Positions 1 to 5,419 of a stretch of 6,280 nt of DNA are shown piece after piece. The position numbers were made by a program, and so were the translations under genes. The DNA is from ZLKRG46 sp032117915 (lineage in GTDB: Bacteria; Bacteroidota; Ignavibacteria; Kapaibacteriales; Kapaibacteriaceae). Under the pieces are notes generated by a model. That model saw only the letters and a list, made by a program, of their open reading frames with translations, was not told where the DNA came from and searched no databases. The stretch's first letter is position 1, and each line of letters opens with the position of its first letter. Location: positions 1 to 6,280 of the forward strand of contig JAULYI010000179.1 in assembly GCA_032117915.1 (NCBI GenBank), in the 5' to 3' direction.

Positions 1-60
1 ATAAATGCAGCATAATTCGATAAGTACGCATGCCTTGTCAATACATTACTATGTTTCGCT
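1..60. other. AT-rich leading segment, no gene seen
   Basis: By direct count, 21 of the first 60 bases are G or C (35%), against 32 of the next 60 and a clearly GC-rich remainder. No codon-biased frame is evident. Such a dip is typical of intergenic or promoter DNA. The octamer TATGTTTC at 50-57 is one mismatch from the Bacteroidota -7 element TAnnTTTG, but no properly spaced upstream element was found, so a promoter is not called. Together with the remnant that follows, this leaves bases 1-444 without an intact gene. Confidence 0.4.
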
Positions 61-432
61 TCGATTTGATCTGAACGCTGTTTGCCAACGGCTGCAACGT
101 CCAACGGCTAGCGATGTACCTGCGGTTGTGCGAGACAACTCACCCGTCAACGTTGCGACATCGTCGTTCACAACGAGGGGTCCCTTGCGGATCTGCAACG
201 CTCGGTCAACATGGCCGCCCTGGTCATCGGCAGCATGCCCGATGCCGAAACGAGGTCCGAAGCCGACGAAGCAGCAGAGGCGGAACCAGACGCGTTATTT
301 CGCCGCACGAAACGCGTAAACCATGCTTCGTTCGTCAACGACGTTTCCGTAGTTTCGACAGTCAAGGTTTGCCACGCAAGCATTGACATTACACAGGGAC
401 GCGCAAGTCCGCGTCTTCACGTTCCATCATAA
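53..432 (+). pseudogene. Frame-disrupted remnant resembling the C-terminal end of dephospho-CoA kinase (CoaE)
   Basis: Two + frames together resemble the end of CoaE, the kinase that phosphorylates dephospho-CoA in the last step of CoA synthesis. The frame through 53-130 encodes NAVCQRLQRPTASDVPAVV, like the family's R..R..RD....DV..R segment. A -1 step near base 130 continues as ARQLTRQ and then RCDIVVHNEGSLADLQRSV, like the family's ADxVIDNxGSLexL..qV end. The second frame has a TAG at 109-111, so it cannot be read from upstream, and its first ATG is at 211, past the motif. About six residues usually found between the Q.TR and ADxVIDN parts are missing. No ATP-binding P-loop is present; it would lie left of the window. 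After the motif the frame stays open with GC-rich third positions to about 300 and ends at 430-432, a longer tail than CoaE usually has. It could be a decayed gene, a sequencing indel, or chance similarity. The motif match is what I see; the family call is inference. Confidence 0.42.
398..415 (+). other. Small inverted repeat upstream of trxA
   Basis: GACGCG (398-403) and CGCGTC (410-415) form a perfect 6-bp stem around a 6-nt loop, extendable by two G-U pairs at 396-397/416-417. It lies 29 nt before the trxA ATG, so it would sit in the trxA leader if transcription starts upstream. No T-run follows, so it is not a convincing intrinsic terminator. A stem this short in GC-rich DNA can occur by chance. 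Confidence 0.2.
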
Positions 433-436
433 GGTG
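431..436 (+). promoter_or_regulatory. Probable ribosome binding site of trxA
   Basis: AAGGTG ends 8 nt before the ATG at 445 and partly matches the AAGGAGG consensus. It overlaps the TAA (430-432) that closes the CoaE-like frame. It supports the 445 start, which also gives the expected thioredoxin N-terminus. Confidence 0.5.
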
Positions 437-444
437 TTTCAATC

Positions 445-768
445 ATGGCACATCCGGTGCATCTGACCGACGATTCCTTCCAGGCTCATGTCGATTCCGG
501 CGAGCTGCTTCTAGTAGACTTCTGGGCAGCCTGGTGCGGTCCCTGCCGCGCCATCGCCCCCTTGATCGATGAACTTGCCGGTGAGTACGAAGGCAAGGCA
601 ACGATTGCCAAGGTGGACGTCGACAATAACCCCCGCGTGGCTATGCAGTATGGTATCCGCTCGATCCCGTCGCTGCTGATCTTCAAGGGCGGTAAGGTTG
701 TTGACACGATCGTGGGTGCCGTGCCTAAGAACATGATCGCCGACAAGCTGAACCAGCAACTCAACTGA
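445..768 (+). CDS. trxA: Thioredoxin
   Basis: Small cytoplasmic dithiol-disulfide oxidoreductase that reduces protein disulfides and is itself reduced by thioredoxin reductase. The 107-residue length is that of a single-domain thioredoxin. The active site WCGPC is at residues 30-34, preceded by the usual VDFWA strand (24-28). The buried aspartate is D25, and the cis-proline loop is RSIPS (72-76, Pro75), followed by LLIFKGGK. Position 76 is Ser where Thr is commonest, a mild variation. There is no signal peptide or membrane segment, so this is the cytoplasmic enzyme rather than a TlpA/ResA-type exported one. It is the first gene of a closely spaced + strand group, 13 nt before the pterin dehydratase. 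The assignment to thioredoxin is secure; whether it is the cell's main thioredoxin cannot be told here. Confidence 0.97.
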   Translation: MAHPVHLTDDSFQAHVDSGELLLVDFWAAWCGPCRAIAPLIDELAGEYEGKATIAKVDVDNNPRVAMQYGIRSIPSLLIFKGGKVVDTIVGAVPKNMIADKLNQQLN

Positions 769-781
769 TCCGCGACCCATC

Positions 782-1087
782 ATGCCACGTCCCGCACTGC
801 TTGTCGAGACGGAGCTCGTCGAACATCTCAAAGACCTTCCTCTGTGGCGCCGCGATGGCGCCACAATCGTTCGCGAGATACCGTGCTCTGATTTCGCAGC
901 CGCCATCGGCCTTATGAACGCCGCCGCCCTGCTGGCCGAGAAGGCCGACCATCATCCGGACCTGCTGGTCTATGGATGGAATAAGGTGCGTATCACGCTA
1001 TCAACGCATGACCAGGGCGGTCTGACGATCCTTGACGTACGTCTCGCAAAAGCCATCGATGCCTTGCGCATCGATGCACTGGCCTGA
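782..1087 (+). CDS. Pterin-4a-carbinolamine dehydratase (4a-hydroxytetrahydrobiopterin dehydratase)
   Basis: This 101-residue protein matches the PCD/DCoH family, which dehydrates 4a-hydroxytetrahydropterin to quinonoid dihydropterin after aromatic amino acid hydroxylation. The family signature is complete: E53-x3-H57-H58-P59, then the YGWNKV strand (64-69) and TLSTHDQGGLT (72-82) with H76, and D85. By comparison with the human enzyme, E53, H57, H58 and H76 are the active-site residues; W22 may match its tryptophan. The ATG at 782 follows the trxA stop by 13 nt with no visible Shine-Dalgarno sequence, as is common in Bacteroidota-type genomes; translational coupling to trxA is plausible. No aromatic amino acid hydroxylase gene is present in the window. 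In bacteria lacking one, family members have been linked to molybdopterin metabolism, so the exact substrate here is open. Two perfect hairpins lie within the gene. Confidence 0.95.
   Translation: MPRPALLVETELVEHLKDLPLWRRDGATIVREIPCSDFAAAIGLMNAAALLAEKADHHPDLLVYGWNKVRITLSTHDQGGLTILDVRLAKAIDALRIDALA
843..865 (+). other. Perfect 9-bp hairpin within the pterin dehydratase gene
   Basis: TGTGGCGCC (843-851) and GGCGCCACA (857-865) are exact reverse complements around the 5-nt loop GCGAT. The codons encode residues 21-28 (LWRRDGAT). The stem is very GC-rich and should be stable in RNA. No T-run follows, so it is not an intrinsic terminator. A role in translation or mRNA stability is possible but unproven. 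Confidence 0.45.
1054..1076 (+). other. Perfect 9-bp hairpin and direct repeat at the 3' end of the pterin dehydratase gene
   Basis: CATCGATGC (1054-1062) and GCATCGATG (1068-1076) are exact reverse complements around the loop CTTGC. Because the core ATCGAT is palindromic, CATCGATGC also recurs as a direct repeat at 1069-1077, and the protein shows it as IDAL-R-IDAL just before the end. The structure ends 43 nt before the enolase ATG and spans most of the last codons of the dehydratase. It has no T-run. It could be a transcript-stability or processing element between the two genes, or a by-product of the peptide repeat. Confidence 0.4.
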
Positions 1088-1107
1088 ACTTCCACACCAC
1101 TGCACAC

Positions 1108-1111
1108 GGAG
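1108..1111 (+). promoter_or_regulatory. Ribosome binding site of eno
   Basis: GGAG lies 8 nt before the ATG at 1120, a standard Shine-Dalgarno distance. It confirms that start, which also gives the typical enolase N-terminus (I..I.AREILDSRGNPTVEVD). Confidence 0.65.
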
Positions 1112-1119
1112 TACTAACC

Positions 1120-2397
1120 ATGGCTACTATTACCGATATCGTCGCCCGCGAGATCCTTGATTCACGGGGTAATCCCACCGTTGAAGTCGATGTTCTGCTC
1201 GAAGACGGTTCGCTTGGTCGCGCAGCCGTTCCGTCCGGTGCCAGCACCGGCGAACACGAGGCTGTAGAACTCCGCGATGACGATGCAACGCGCTACCTTG
1301 GCAAGGGCGTCAGCAACGCCGTTGAATTCGTCGACACCGAGATCGCCGAAGCCCTGATCGGCATGGATGCCTCCGACCAGCGCCAGATCGACCGCGTCCT
1401 GGTTGAACTGGACGGTACGCCGAACAAGGCACGTCTGGGTGCAAACGCCATCCTGGGTGTTTCGCTTGCCACGGCCAAAGCGGCCGCCGAATACCACGGT
1501 CTGCCCCTGTTCCGCTACATCGGTGGCGTTCACGCCACCATGCTGCCCACGCCCCTTATGAACATCCTGAATGGTGGACGTCACGCCGACAATAACGTCG
1601 ATATCCAGGAATTCATGATCATGCCCGTAGGCGCCGCATCGTTCAGCCACGGCCTGCAGATCGGTACCGAGATCTATCACACGCTCAAGGGCGTGCTTAA
1701 GGCCAAGGGTCTGTCAACGTCCATCGGCGATGAAGGGGGATTTGCTCCGTCACTCACGTCGAACGAACAGGCGCTTGACATGATCATGGAGGCCATCCTG
1801 AAGGCCGGTTACGAGCCGGAGCAAGACGTTGTGCTGGCCCTGGATGTGGCCGCAAGCGAGATGTTCAAGGACGGCAAGTACCTGATGTATAAGTCCACGC
1901 AGGAACAACGCTCGGCACAGCAGATGGTGGACTGGTATGCATCGCTCTGCGAGAAGTATCCCATCGCCAGCATCGAAGACGGTATGGGCGAGAATGACTG
2001 GGAAGGCTGGAAGCTGCTGACGGATGCACTGGGCGAGCATATCCAGCTTGTGGGTGATGATCTGTTTGTGACCAATGTGAATTTCCTGGAACGCGGTATC
2101 AGCGAGGGCGTTGCCAACTCGATCCTGGTAAAGGTAAACCAGATTGGTACACTGAGCGAGACACTCGATGCCGTTTCTATGGCACACCGCTACAGCTACA
2201 GCAGCATTCTGAGTCACCGCTCGGGCGAGACCGAAGACGTGACCATTGCCGATATCGCCGTTGCCGTTGGCTGCGGCCAGATCAAAACGGGTGCCCCCTG
2301 CCGCACCGATCGCGTGGCCAAGTACAACCAGTTGCTGCGCATCGAAGAGATGCTCGGCGAAGACGCCGAATATGCCGGCGACTCGACGATCGCTTAA
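1120..2397 (+). CDS. eno: Enolase (phosphopyruvate hydratase)
   Basis: Glycolytic enzyme that interconverts 2-phosphoglycerate and phosphoenolpyruvate with Mg2+; cytoplasmic, normally a dimer or octamer. The 425-residue length is typical of bacterial enolases. The N-terminal domain carries EILDSRGNPTVEVDV and the mobile loop SGASTGEHEAVELRD with S42. In the C-terminal barrel the expected residues are all visible: H155 (NGGRHADN), E164, E205 (GDEGGFAP), metal ligands D242 (ALDVAAS), E286 (SIEDG) and D313 (VGDD), K338 in the VKVNQIGTLSET segment, R367-S368 (SHRSGETED) and K389 (GQIKTGAPCRTDR). Nothing is missing, so it should be active. It sits 32 nt after the pterin dehydratase and 34 nt before the phosphohexomutase on the same strand, so co-transcription is likely. 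Adjacency to a phosphohexomutase groups two carbohydrate phosphate enzymes. Confidence 0.99.
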   Translation: MATITDIVAREILDSRGNPTVEVDVLLEDGSLGRAAVPSGASTGEHEAVELRDDDATRYLGKGVSNAVEFVDTEIAEALIGMDASDQRQIDRVLVELDGTPNKARLGANAILGVSLATAKAAAEYHGLPLFRYIGGVHATMLPTPLMNILNGGRHADNNVDIQEFMIMPVGAASFSHGLQIGTEIYHTLKGVLKAKGLSTSIGDEGGFAPSLTSNEQALDMIMEAILKAGYEPEQDVVLALDVAASEMFKDGKYLMYKSTQEQRSAQQMVDWYASLCEKYPIASIEDGMGENDWEGWKLLTDALGEHIQLVGDDLFVTNVNFLERGISEGVANSILVKVNQIGTLSETLDAVSMAHRYSYSSILSHRSGETEDVTIADIAVAVGCGQIKTGAPCRTDRVAKYNQLLRIEEMLGEDAEYAGDSTIA

Positions 2398-2416
2398 CGT
2401 TCACAGTTGCACGGAT

Positions 2417-2424
2417 AAGAAGGA
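2417..2424 (+). promoter_or_regulatory. Ribosome binding site that fixes the phosphohexomutase start
   Basis: AAGAAGGA, 7 nt before the ATG at 2432, is the strongest Shine-Dalgarno sequence in the window. It settles the start: the same frame is open back to an ATG at 2246, but those 62 extra codons lie inside eno in another frame and do not resemble the family. Confidence 0.75.
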
Positions 2425-2431
2425 TACTACC

Positions 2432-3838
2432 ATGGGCACGAACATCATCTTCGGAACTGACGGCTGGCGCGGCGTGATCGCACGCGACTTTACGTTCGAC
2501 AACCTCGCGCTCGTGGCCCATGCGACAGCCCGCTATATCAAGCGGATGAAGCAGGACAAACCGTCGGCCGTCGTAGGCTACGACACGCGCTTTCTGTCGC
2601 GTGAGTTTGCCGTCGAGACCGCGCGCATCCTTGCGTCGTACGACATCGTGGTCCATCTGACGGATGCGATCTCGTCGACCCCGCAGGTATCCTTCCATAC
2701 CAAGCAGAAAAGTGCATCGCTCGGCGTTGTGATCACCGCTAGCCATAATCCGCCCAAGTACAGCGGCTACAAGGTCAAGGCCAGCTTTGGCGGTCCGGCC
2801 ATTCCCGAGCAGATCGCCGATATCGAACGCGAGCTCGCTGCCCTGAAGGGCGTTGCACCAAAGGGTGTCGTGAAGACGTACGAGGAATACGTCAAGGCAC
2901 GTACGATCCGTCCGTTCGACGCCAAGGCGCTCTACCTGAGCTACCTGCAGAAGAAGATCGACTTCGATGCCATCCGGGAAGCCAAGCTCAAGATCGTCTA
3001 TGATCCGATGCACGGTGCCGGTATCAACTTCATGCAGCGTCTGCTGCCGGATATCATCGAGATCCACGGTGACTACAACCCGTCGTTCGGCGAGGTGGAC
3101 CATCCGGAGCCCATTGCGGAATGTCTGCAGCCGCTGATGGACGCCGTGAAGCGCAAGAAGGCCCATGTGGGCATGGCCACCGACGGTGACGCGGACCGTA
3201 TCGGCATGGTCGATCACACGGGTGCGTTTGTCGATTCGCACCGGATCTTCATGCTGCTCATGAAGTACCTCTACGAGCACAAGAAGCGCCGCGGCGCTGT
3301 CGTCAAGACCGTGTCGCTGACGTCGATGGTGTCGGCCTACTGCGCAAAGCACAACATCCCGCTCTACGAAACACCCGTCGGCTTTAAGTACGTCGCTAAG
3401 TACATGTCCGAAGAGAAGATCCTGATCGGTGGCGAAGAGTCAGGGGGCCTTGGTACGTCGCTGCATATTCCGGAGCGTGACGGAGTGTTCAACGGCCTGC
3501 TGGTGCTCGAGATGATGGCCAAGACGAAGAAGACGCTGAAGCAGCTCTGCGATGAGCTCGACGAAGAGTTCGGTCCGCACCGCTACCGCCGCAACGACGT
3601 CCACGTCACAGAGCAACAGAAGAAGTCCATCCTAAATGCCTGCAAGCGACTGCCCAAGAAGCTCGGTCGGTTCGACGTTATCCGTCACGACACGCGCGAC
3701 GGCTATAAGTTCTACGTCGAGAACGGCTGGCTGCTTATCCGTGCTTCGGGTACCGAGCCGCTGATCCGGTTCTACGCAGAAGCGGAGTCGCTGGTCAAGG
3801 TCAACGAGTTACTCGAAGAAGGACTGAAACTCTCCTAA
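2432..3838 (+). CDS. Alpha-D-phosphohexomutase (phosphoglucomutase/phosphomannomutase family)
   Basis: Cytoplasmic enzyme that moves phosphate between C1 and C6 of a hexose via a phosphoserine. The 468 residues show all four family domains. The N-terminus IIFGTDGWRG (5-14) is characteristic. The catalytic serine loop is TASHNP (102-107, S104), the Mg2+ loop is DGDADR (251-256), the sugar-recognition loop is GGEESGG (333-339), and the phosphate-binding loop is RASGTEP (437-443). Substrate (glucose, mannose or glucosamine phosphate) cannot be fixed from sequence alone. The GEESGG form, unlike the GEMSGH loop of well-studied phosphomannomutase/phosphoglucomutases, does not point clearly to one sugar. 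It is the last gene of the + group, and its final 30 nt overlap the end of the opposite-strand rfbC. Glucose-1-phosphate from such an enzyme would feed dTDP-rhamnose synthesis, the pathway of RfbC, but this link is inference. Confidence 0.96.
   Translation: MGTNIIFGTDGWRGVIARDFTFDNLALVAHATARYIKRMKQDKPSAVVGYDTRFLSREFAVETARILASYDIVVHLTDAISSTPQVSFHTKQKSASLGVVITASHNPPKYSGYKVKASFGGPAIPEQIADIERELAALKGVAPKGVVKTYEEYVKARTIRPFDAKALYLSYLQKKIDFDAIREAKLKIVYDPMHGAGINFMQRLLPDIIEIHGDYNPSFGEVDHPEPIAECLQPLMDAVKRKKAHVGMATDGDADRIGMVDHTGAFVDSHRIFMLLMKYLYEHKKRRGAVVKTVSLTSMVSAYCAKHNIPLYETPVGFKYVAKYMSEEKILIGGEESGGLGTSLHIPERDGVFNGLLVLEMMAKTKKTLKQLCDELDEEFGPHRYRRNDVHVTEQQKKSILNACKRLPKKLGRFDVIRHDTRDGYKFYVENGWLLIRASGTEPLIRFYAEAESLVKVNELLEEGLKLS
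3809..3838. other. Tail-to-tail overlap of two convergent genes
   Basis: The phosphohexomutase stop (TAA, 3836-3838) lies inside the last codons of rfbC, and the rfbC stop (TAA, read on the - strand at 3809-3811) lies inside the last codons of the phosphohexomutase. Thirty bases therefore encode LLEEGLKLS plus stop on one strand and EFQSFFE plus stop on the other. There is no intergenic room for a terminator, so transcripts from both sides should run into each other. Confidence 0.9.
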
Positions 3839-4357
3839 GCCAGGCGCCGTGCGGTCGCGGTCGCTGACGATCGGCGCATCGGTGCGCCAGGCTATGCCCA
3901 GGGCAGGATCAAGAGGATTCAACGAGCCCTCGCCGGCAGCGTTGTAGTACGTCGTGCATTTGTACACCACGTGTGCATCGTCACTTACAACGCAGAAGCC
4001 GTTAGCGAATCCCGGCGGGATATACACGATGCGGCCGTCCTGGTCGCTCACGTCGATCACCACGTGCTGTCCGTACGTGGGTGAGCTCCTGCGGATATCA
4101 ACCTCCACCAGCTGGATGGCTCCGCTGATCACACGCAGCAGTTTGCCCATGGGCGGCTCATGCTGGAAGTGCATGCCACGGATCACGCCACGCGTACTGT
4201 ACGAATGGTTGTCCTGAGGGAATTCCTGGGGTAGTCCCAGATCGCCGAACTGGTCGGCCCGGAACGACTCCATGAACCAGCCGCGAGGGTCGGCATAGCG
4301 CTGCGGACGCAGGACGATGATGTCGCCCAGGAGGCGTTCTTCAAGCATGAATGGCAT
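3809..4357 (-). CDS. rfbC: dTDP-4-dehydrorhamnose 3,5-epimerase
   Basis: RfbC/RmlC converts dTDP-4-dehydro-6-deoxy-D-glucose to dTDP-4-dehydro-L-rhamnose, the third step in making dTDP-L-rhamnose for surface polysaccharides. The 182-residue cupin has the family pattern in order: YADPRGWFMESF (21-32), QDNHSYSTRGVIRGMHFQ (48-65) with catalytic H63, K72 in GKLLRV, the VEVDIRRSSPTYG strand (84-96), YIPPGFANGF (112-121), Y132 in VVYKCT, and DPALGIAW (150-157). D168 in SDRD probably corresponds to the conserved late aspartate. The ATG at 4357 lies 11 nt after the pdxB stop; an alternative ATG three codons in (4346-4348) is possible, and neither has a clear Shine-Dalgarno sequence. No rmlA, rmlB or rmlD is present in the window, so this member appears separated from the rest of its pathway. 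Its 3' end overlaps the phosphohexomutase gene by 30 nt. Confidence 0.97.
   Translation of the reverse strand: MPFMLEERLLGDIIVLRPQRYADPRGWFMESFRADQFGDLGLPQEFPQDNHSYSTRGVIRGMHFQHEPPMGKLLRVISGAIQLVEVDIRRSSPTYGQHVVIDVSDQDGRIVYIPPGFANGFCVVSDDAHVVYKCTTYYNAAGEGSLNPLDPALGIAWRTDAPIVSDRDRTAPGLGEFQSFFE
3873..3888. other. 6-bp hairpin near the 3' end of rfbC
   Basis: GGCGCA (3873-3878) and TGCGCC (3883-3888) form a perfect stem with the tetraloop TCGG, inside the rfbC codons and 35 nt beyond the phosphohexomutase stop. It is the only notable hairpin in the convergent junction. No T-run follows on either strand, so a standard intrinsic terminator is not supported; it might slow polymerase or protect a 3' end. 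Confidence 0.25.
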
Positions 4358-4368
4358 AGGAACCGAGG

Positions 4369-5418
4369 TTAACCGTGAAGGGTCTCTGCCCGCAGCGGAT
4401 AGTTCTTGCGCGCAGCGTCGAACGTGGCCGCCGTAGGCGCCGCAAGATAGGCCTTTACAAAGGCTTCGGCGTCAAGATCGATCGGTCGTCGGTCAAGCAG
4501 CAGTTCCGCAAGGGCATCGGCATCCCAGTCGATCGTGACATCCGCATCGGCATGACGCACCACGCGGTCCAGCAGCGTCATCGCCAGACCGTGCTTCTGA
4601 ATGTAGGCCACGGCCACATCCATTGCCCCTTGCTCTTTAGCGTTGATGGTATAGCCGGCAATGTGTGGAGTGGCGATCAGACACTGTTCGACGATTGAAG
4701 GGTCGGGTACGGGCTCGTTCGGCCAAACGTCAAGGACGAGACGTCCGTCGGCACGCTTGAGCAGATGCTCGACGGCATCGGCAGTGAATACCTCGCCACG
4801 ACTGGTGTTGATGACAAGTGCCTCGTCACGGATCAAGGCGGCAGTTGCTGCGTGTAGCATGTGCAGCGACGGATGAACCTCACCTGCATGCAGGTTCGGA
4901 TGGAACGTGATGATGTCCGACGTACGCAGCAGCTCTTCGAAGTCGACATGCCGGTCCTGGATACTGCCGTCATATGCCAGCCGCAGCGGATCGTAGATCT
5001 GGATGCGGGCACCGAGACGTTCCAGGTAGTGCGCTACGAGTGTTCCTACGGCACCATAGCCGACAATGCCGACGGTGGCATTCGCACAGTCGATACCGTC
5101 GAAGAGAATGGCCGTGATGACGTATTCGGCAACGGCATTGGCGTTGGATCCGTGGGCATCGATGACGTTGATGCCCATGGCGGCAAGCGCTTCATCGTCG
5201 ATATGATCGGTACCACTGGTGGCTGTGCCGACGAAGCTGACGCGGGTGCCTTCGAGCAAGGCGCGATCGCAGCGTGTGGTAGAGCGCACGAATACCCCCG
5301 TGGCCCGATAGCGGATCAGATCGTCACGGGTAAGAGAGCGGCCGTCGAAGGACCGAACGGTATCGACGGTGCTAAATAGCTCGTTTAGAAGAGGGATCTG
5401 GTCGTCGATCAGTAGCAT
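4369..5418 (-). CDS. pdxB: Erythronate-4-phosphate dehydrogenase
   Basis: PdxB oxidises 4-phospho-D-erythronate to 2-oxo-3-hydroxy-4-phosphobutanoate, the second step of the DXP-dependent route to pyridoxal phosphate. It belongs to the D-isomer-specific 2-hydroxyacid dehydrogenases. The nucleotide-binding loop is GIVGYGAVG (117-125) with acidic D143 at the end of the next strand. The catalytic triad fits R207 (NTSRGEV), E235 (VWPNEP) and H252 (TPHIAGYT). PdxB is separated from other family members by VRSTTRCDRALLEG, VGTATSGTDHID (63-74), PHIAGYT..AKEQG and the C-terminal FDAARKNYPLR (333-343). At 349 residues it is slightly shorter than the 378-residue E. coli enzyme, the shortfall being after the FD..RKNY motif. 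The ATG is separated from the stop of the upstream secreted-protein gene by one base (TGA-G-ATG) and has no Shine-Dalgarno sequence, so reinitiation or coupling is likely. It is followed by rfbC after 11 nt. Confidence 0.95.
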   Translation of the reverse strand: MLLIDDQIPLLNELFSTVDTVRSFDGRSLTRDDLIRYRATGVFVRSTTRCDRALLEGTRVSFVGTATSGTDHIDDEALAAMGINVIDAHGSNANAVAEYVITAILFDGIDCANATVGIVGYGAVGTLVAHYLERLGARIQIYDPLRLAYDGSIQDRHVDFEELLRTSDIITFHPNLHAGEVHPSLHMLHAATAALIRDEALVINTSRGEVFTADAVEHLLKRADGRLVLDVWPNEPVPDPSIVEQCLIATPHIAGYTINAKEQGAMDVAVAYIQKHGLAMTLLDRVVRHADADVTIDWDADALAELLLDRRPIDLDAEAFVKAYLAAPTAATFDAARKNYPLRAETLHG

Positions 5419-5419
5419 C

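Noticed and set aside
5..319. + strand 104-codon frame as an independent protein
   Set aside because: Only its part at 53-130 resembles a known family; after 130 the resemblance moves to another frame and the rest (many Arg/Pro/Ser) looks out of frame.
383..388. TTGACA as a -35 box for trxA
   Set aside because: At 16-18 nt downstream the sequence is GC-rich with no -10-like hexamer, and no Bacteroidota-type TAnnTTTG follows.
168..389. - strand 73-codon frame in the left region
   Set aside because: Low-complexity Ser/Ala-rich translation without motifs, lying opposite the better supported CoaE-like + frame.
2246..2431. N-terminal extension of the phosphohexomutase from an ATG at 2246
   Set aside because: It overlaps the conserved end of enolase in another frame, looks non-coding (Pro/Arg/Ser-rich), and the ATG at 2432 has a strong ribosome binding site and the family N-terminus.
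2282..3352. Long - strand frame (356 codons) opposite the eno end and phosphohexomutase
   Set aside because: It mirrors a strongly conserved + strand gene, its protein is Arg/His/Val-rich with no recognisable motif, and such antisense frames are common in GC-rich genes.
3873..3888. Hairpin as a bidirectional intrinsic terminator
   Set aside because: The stem is only 6 bp and no T-run follows on either strand; it lies within conserved rfbC codons.
4861..5379. + strand 172-codon frame opposite pdxB
   Set aside because: Shadow of pdxB, Asp/Gly/Val-rich with no motif or ribosome binding site; pdxB is strongly supported on the other strand.
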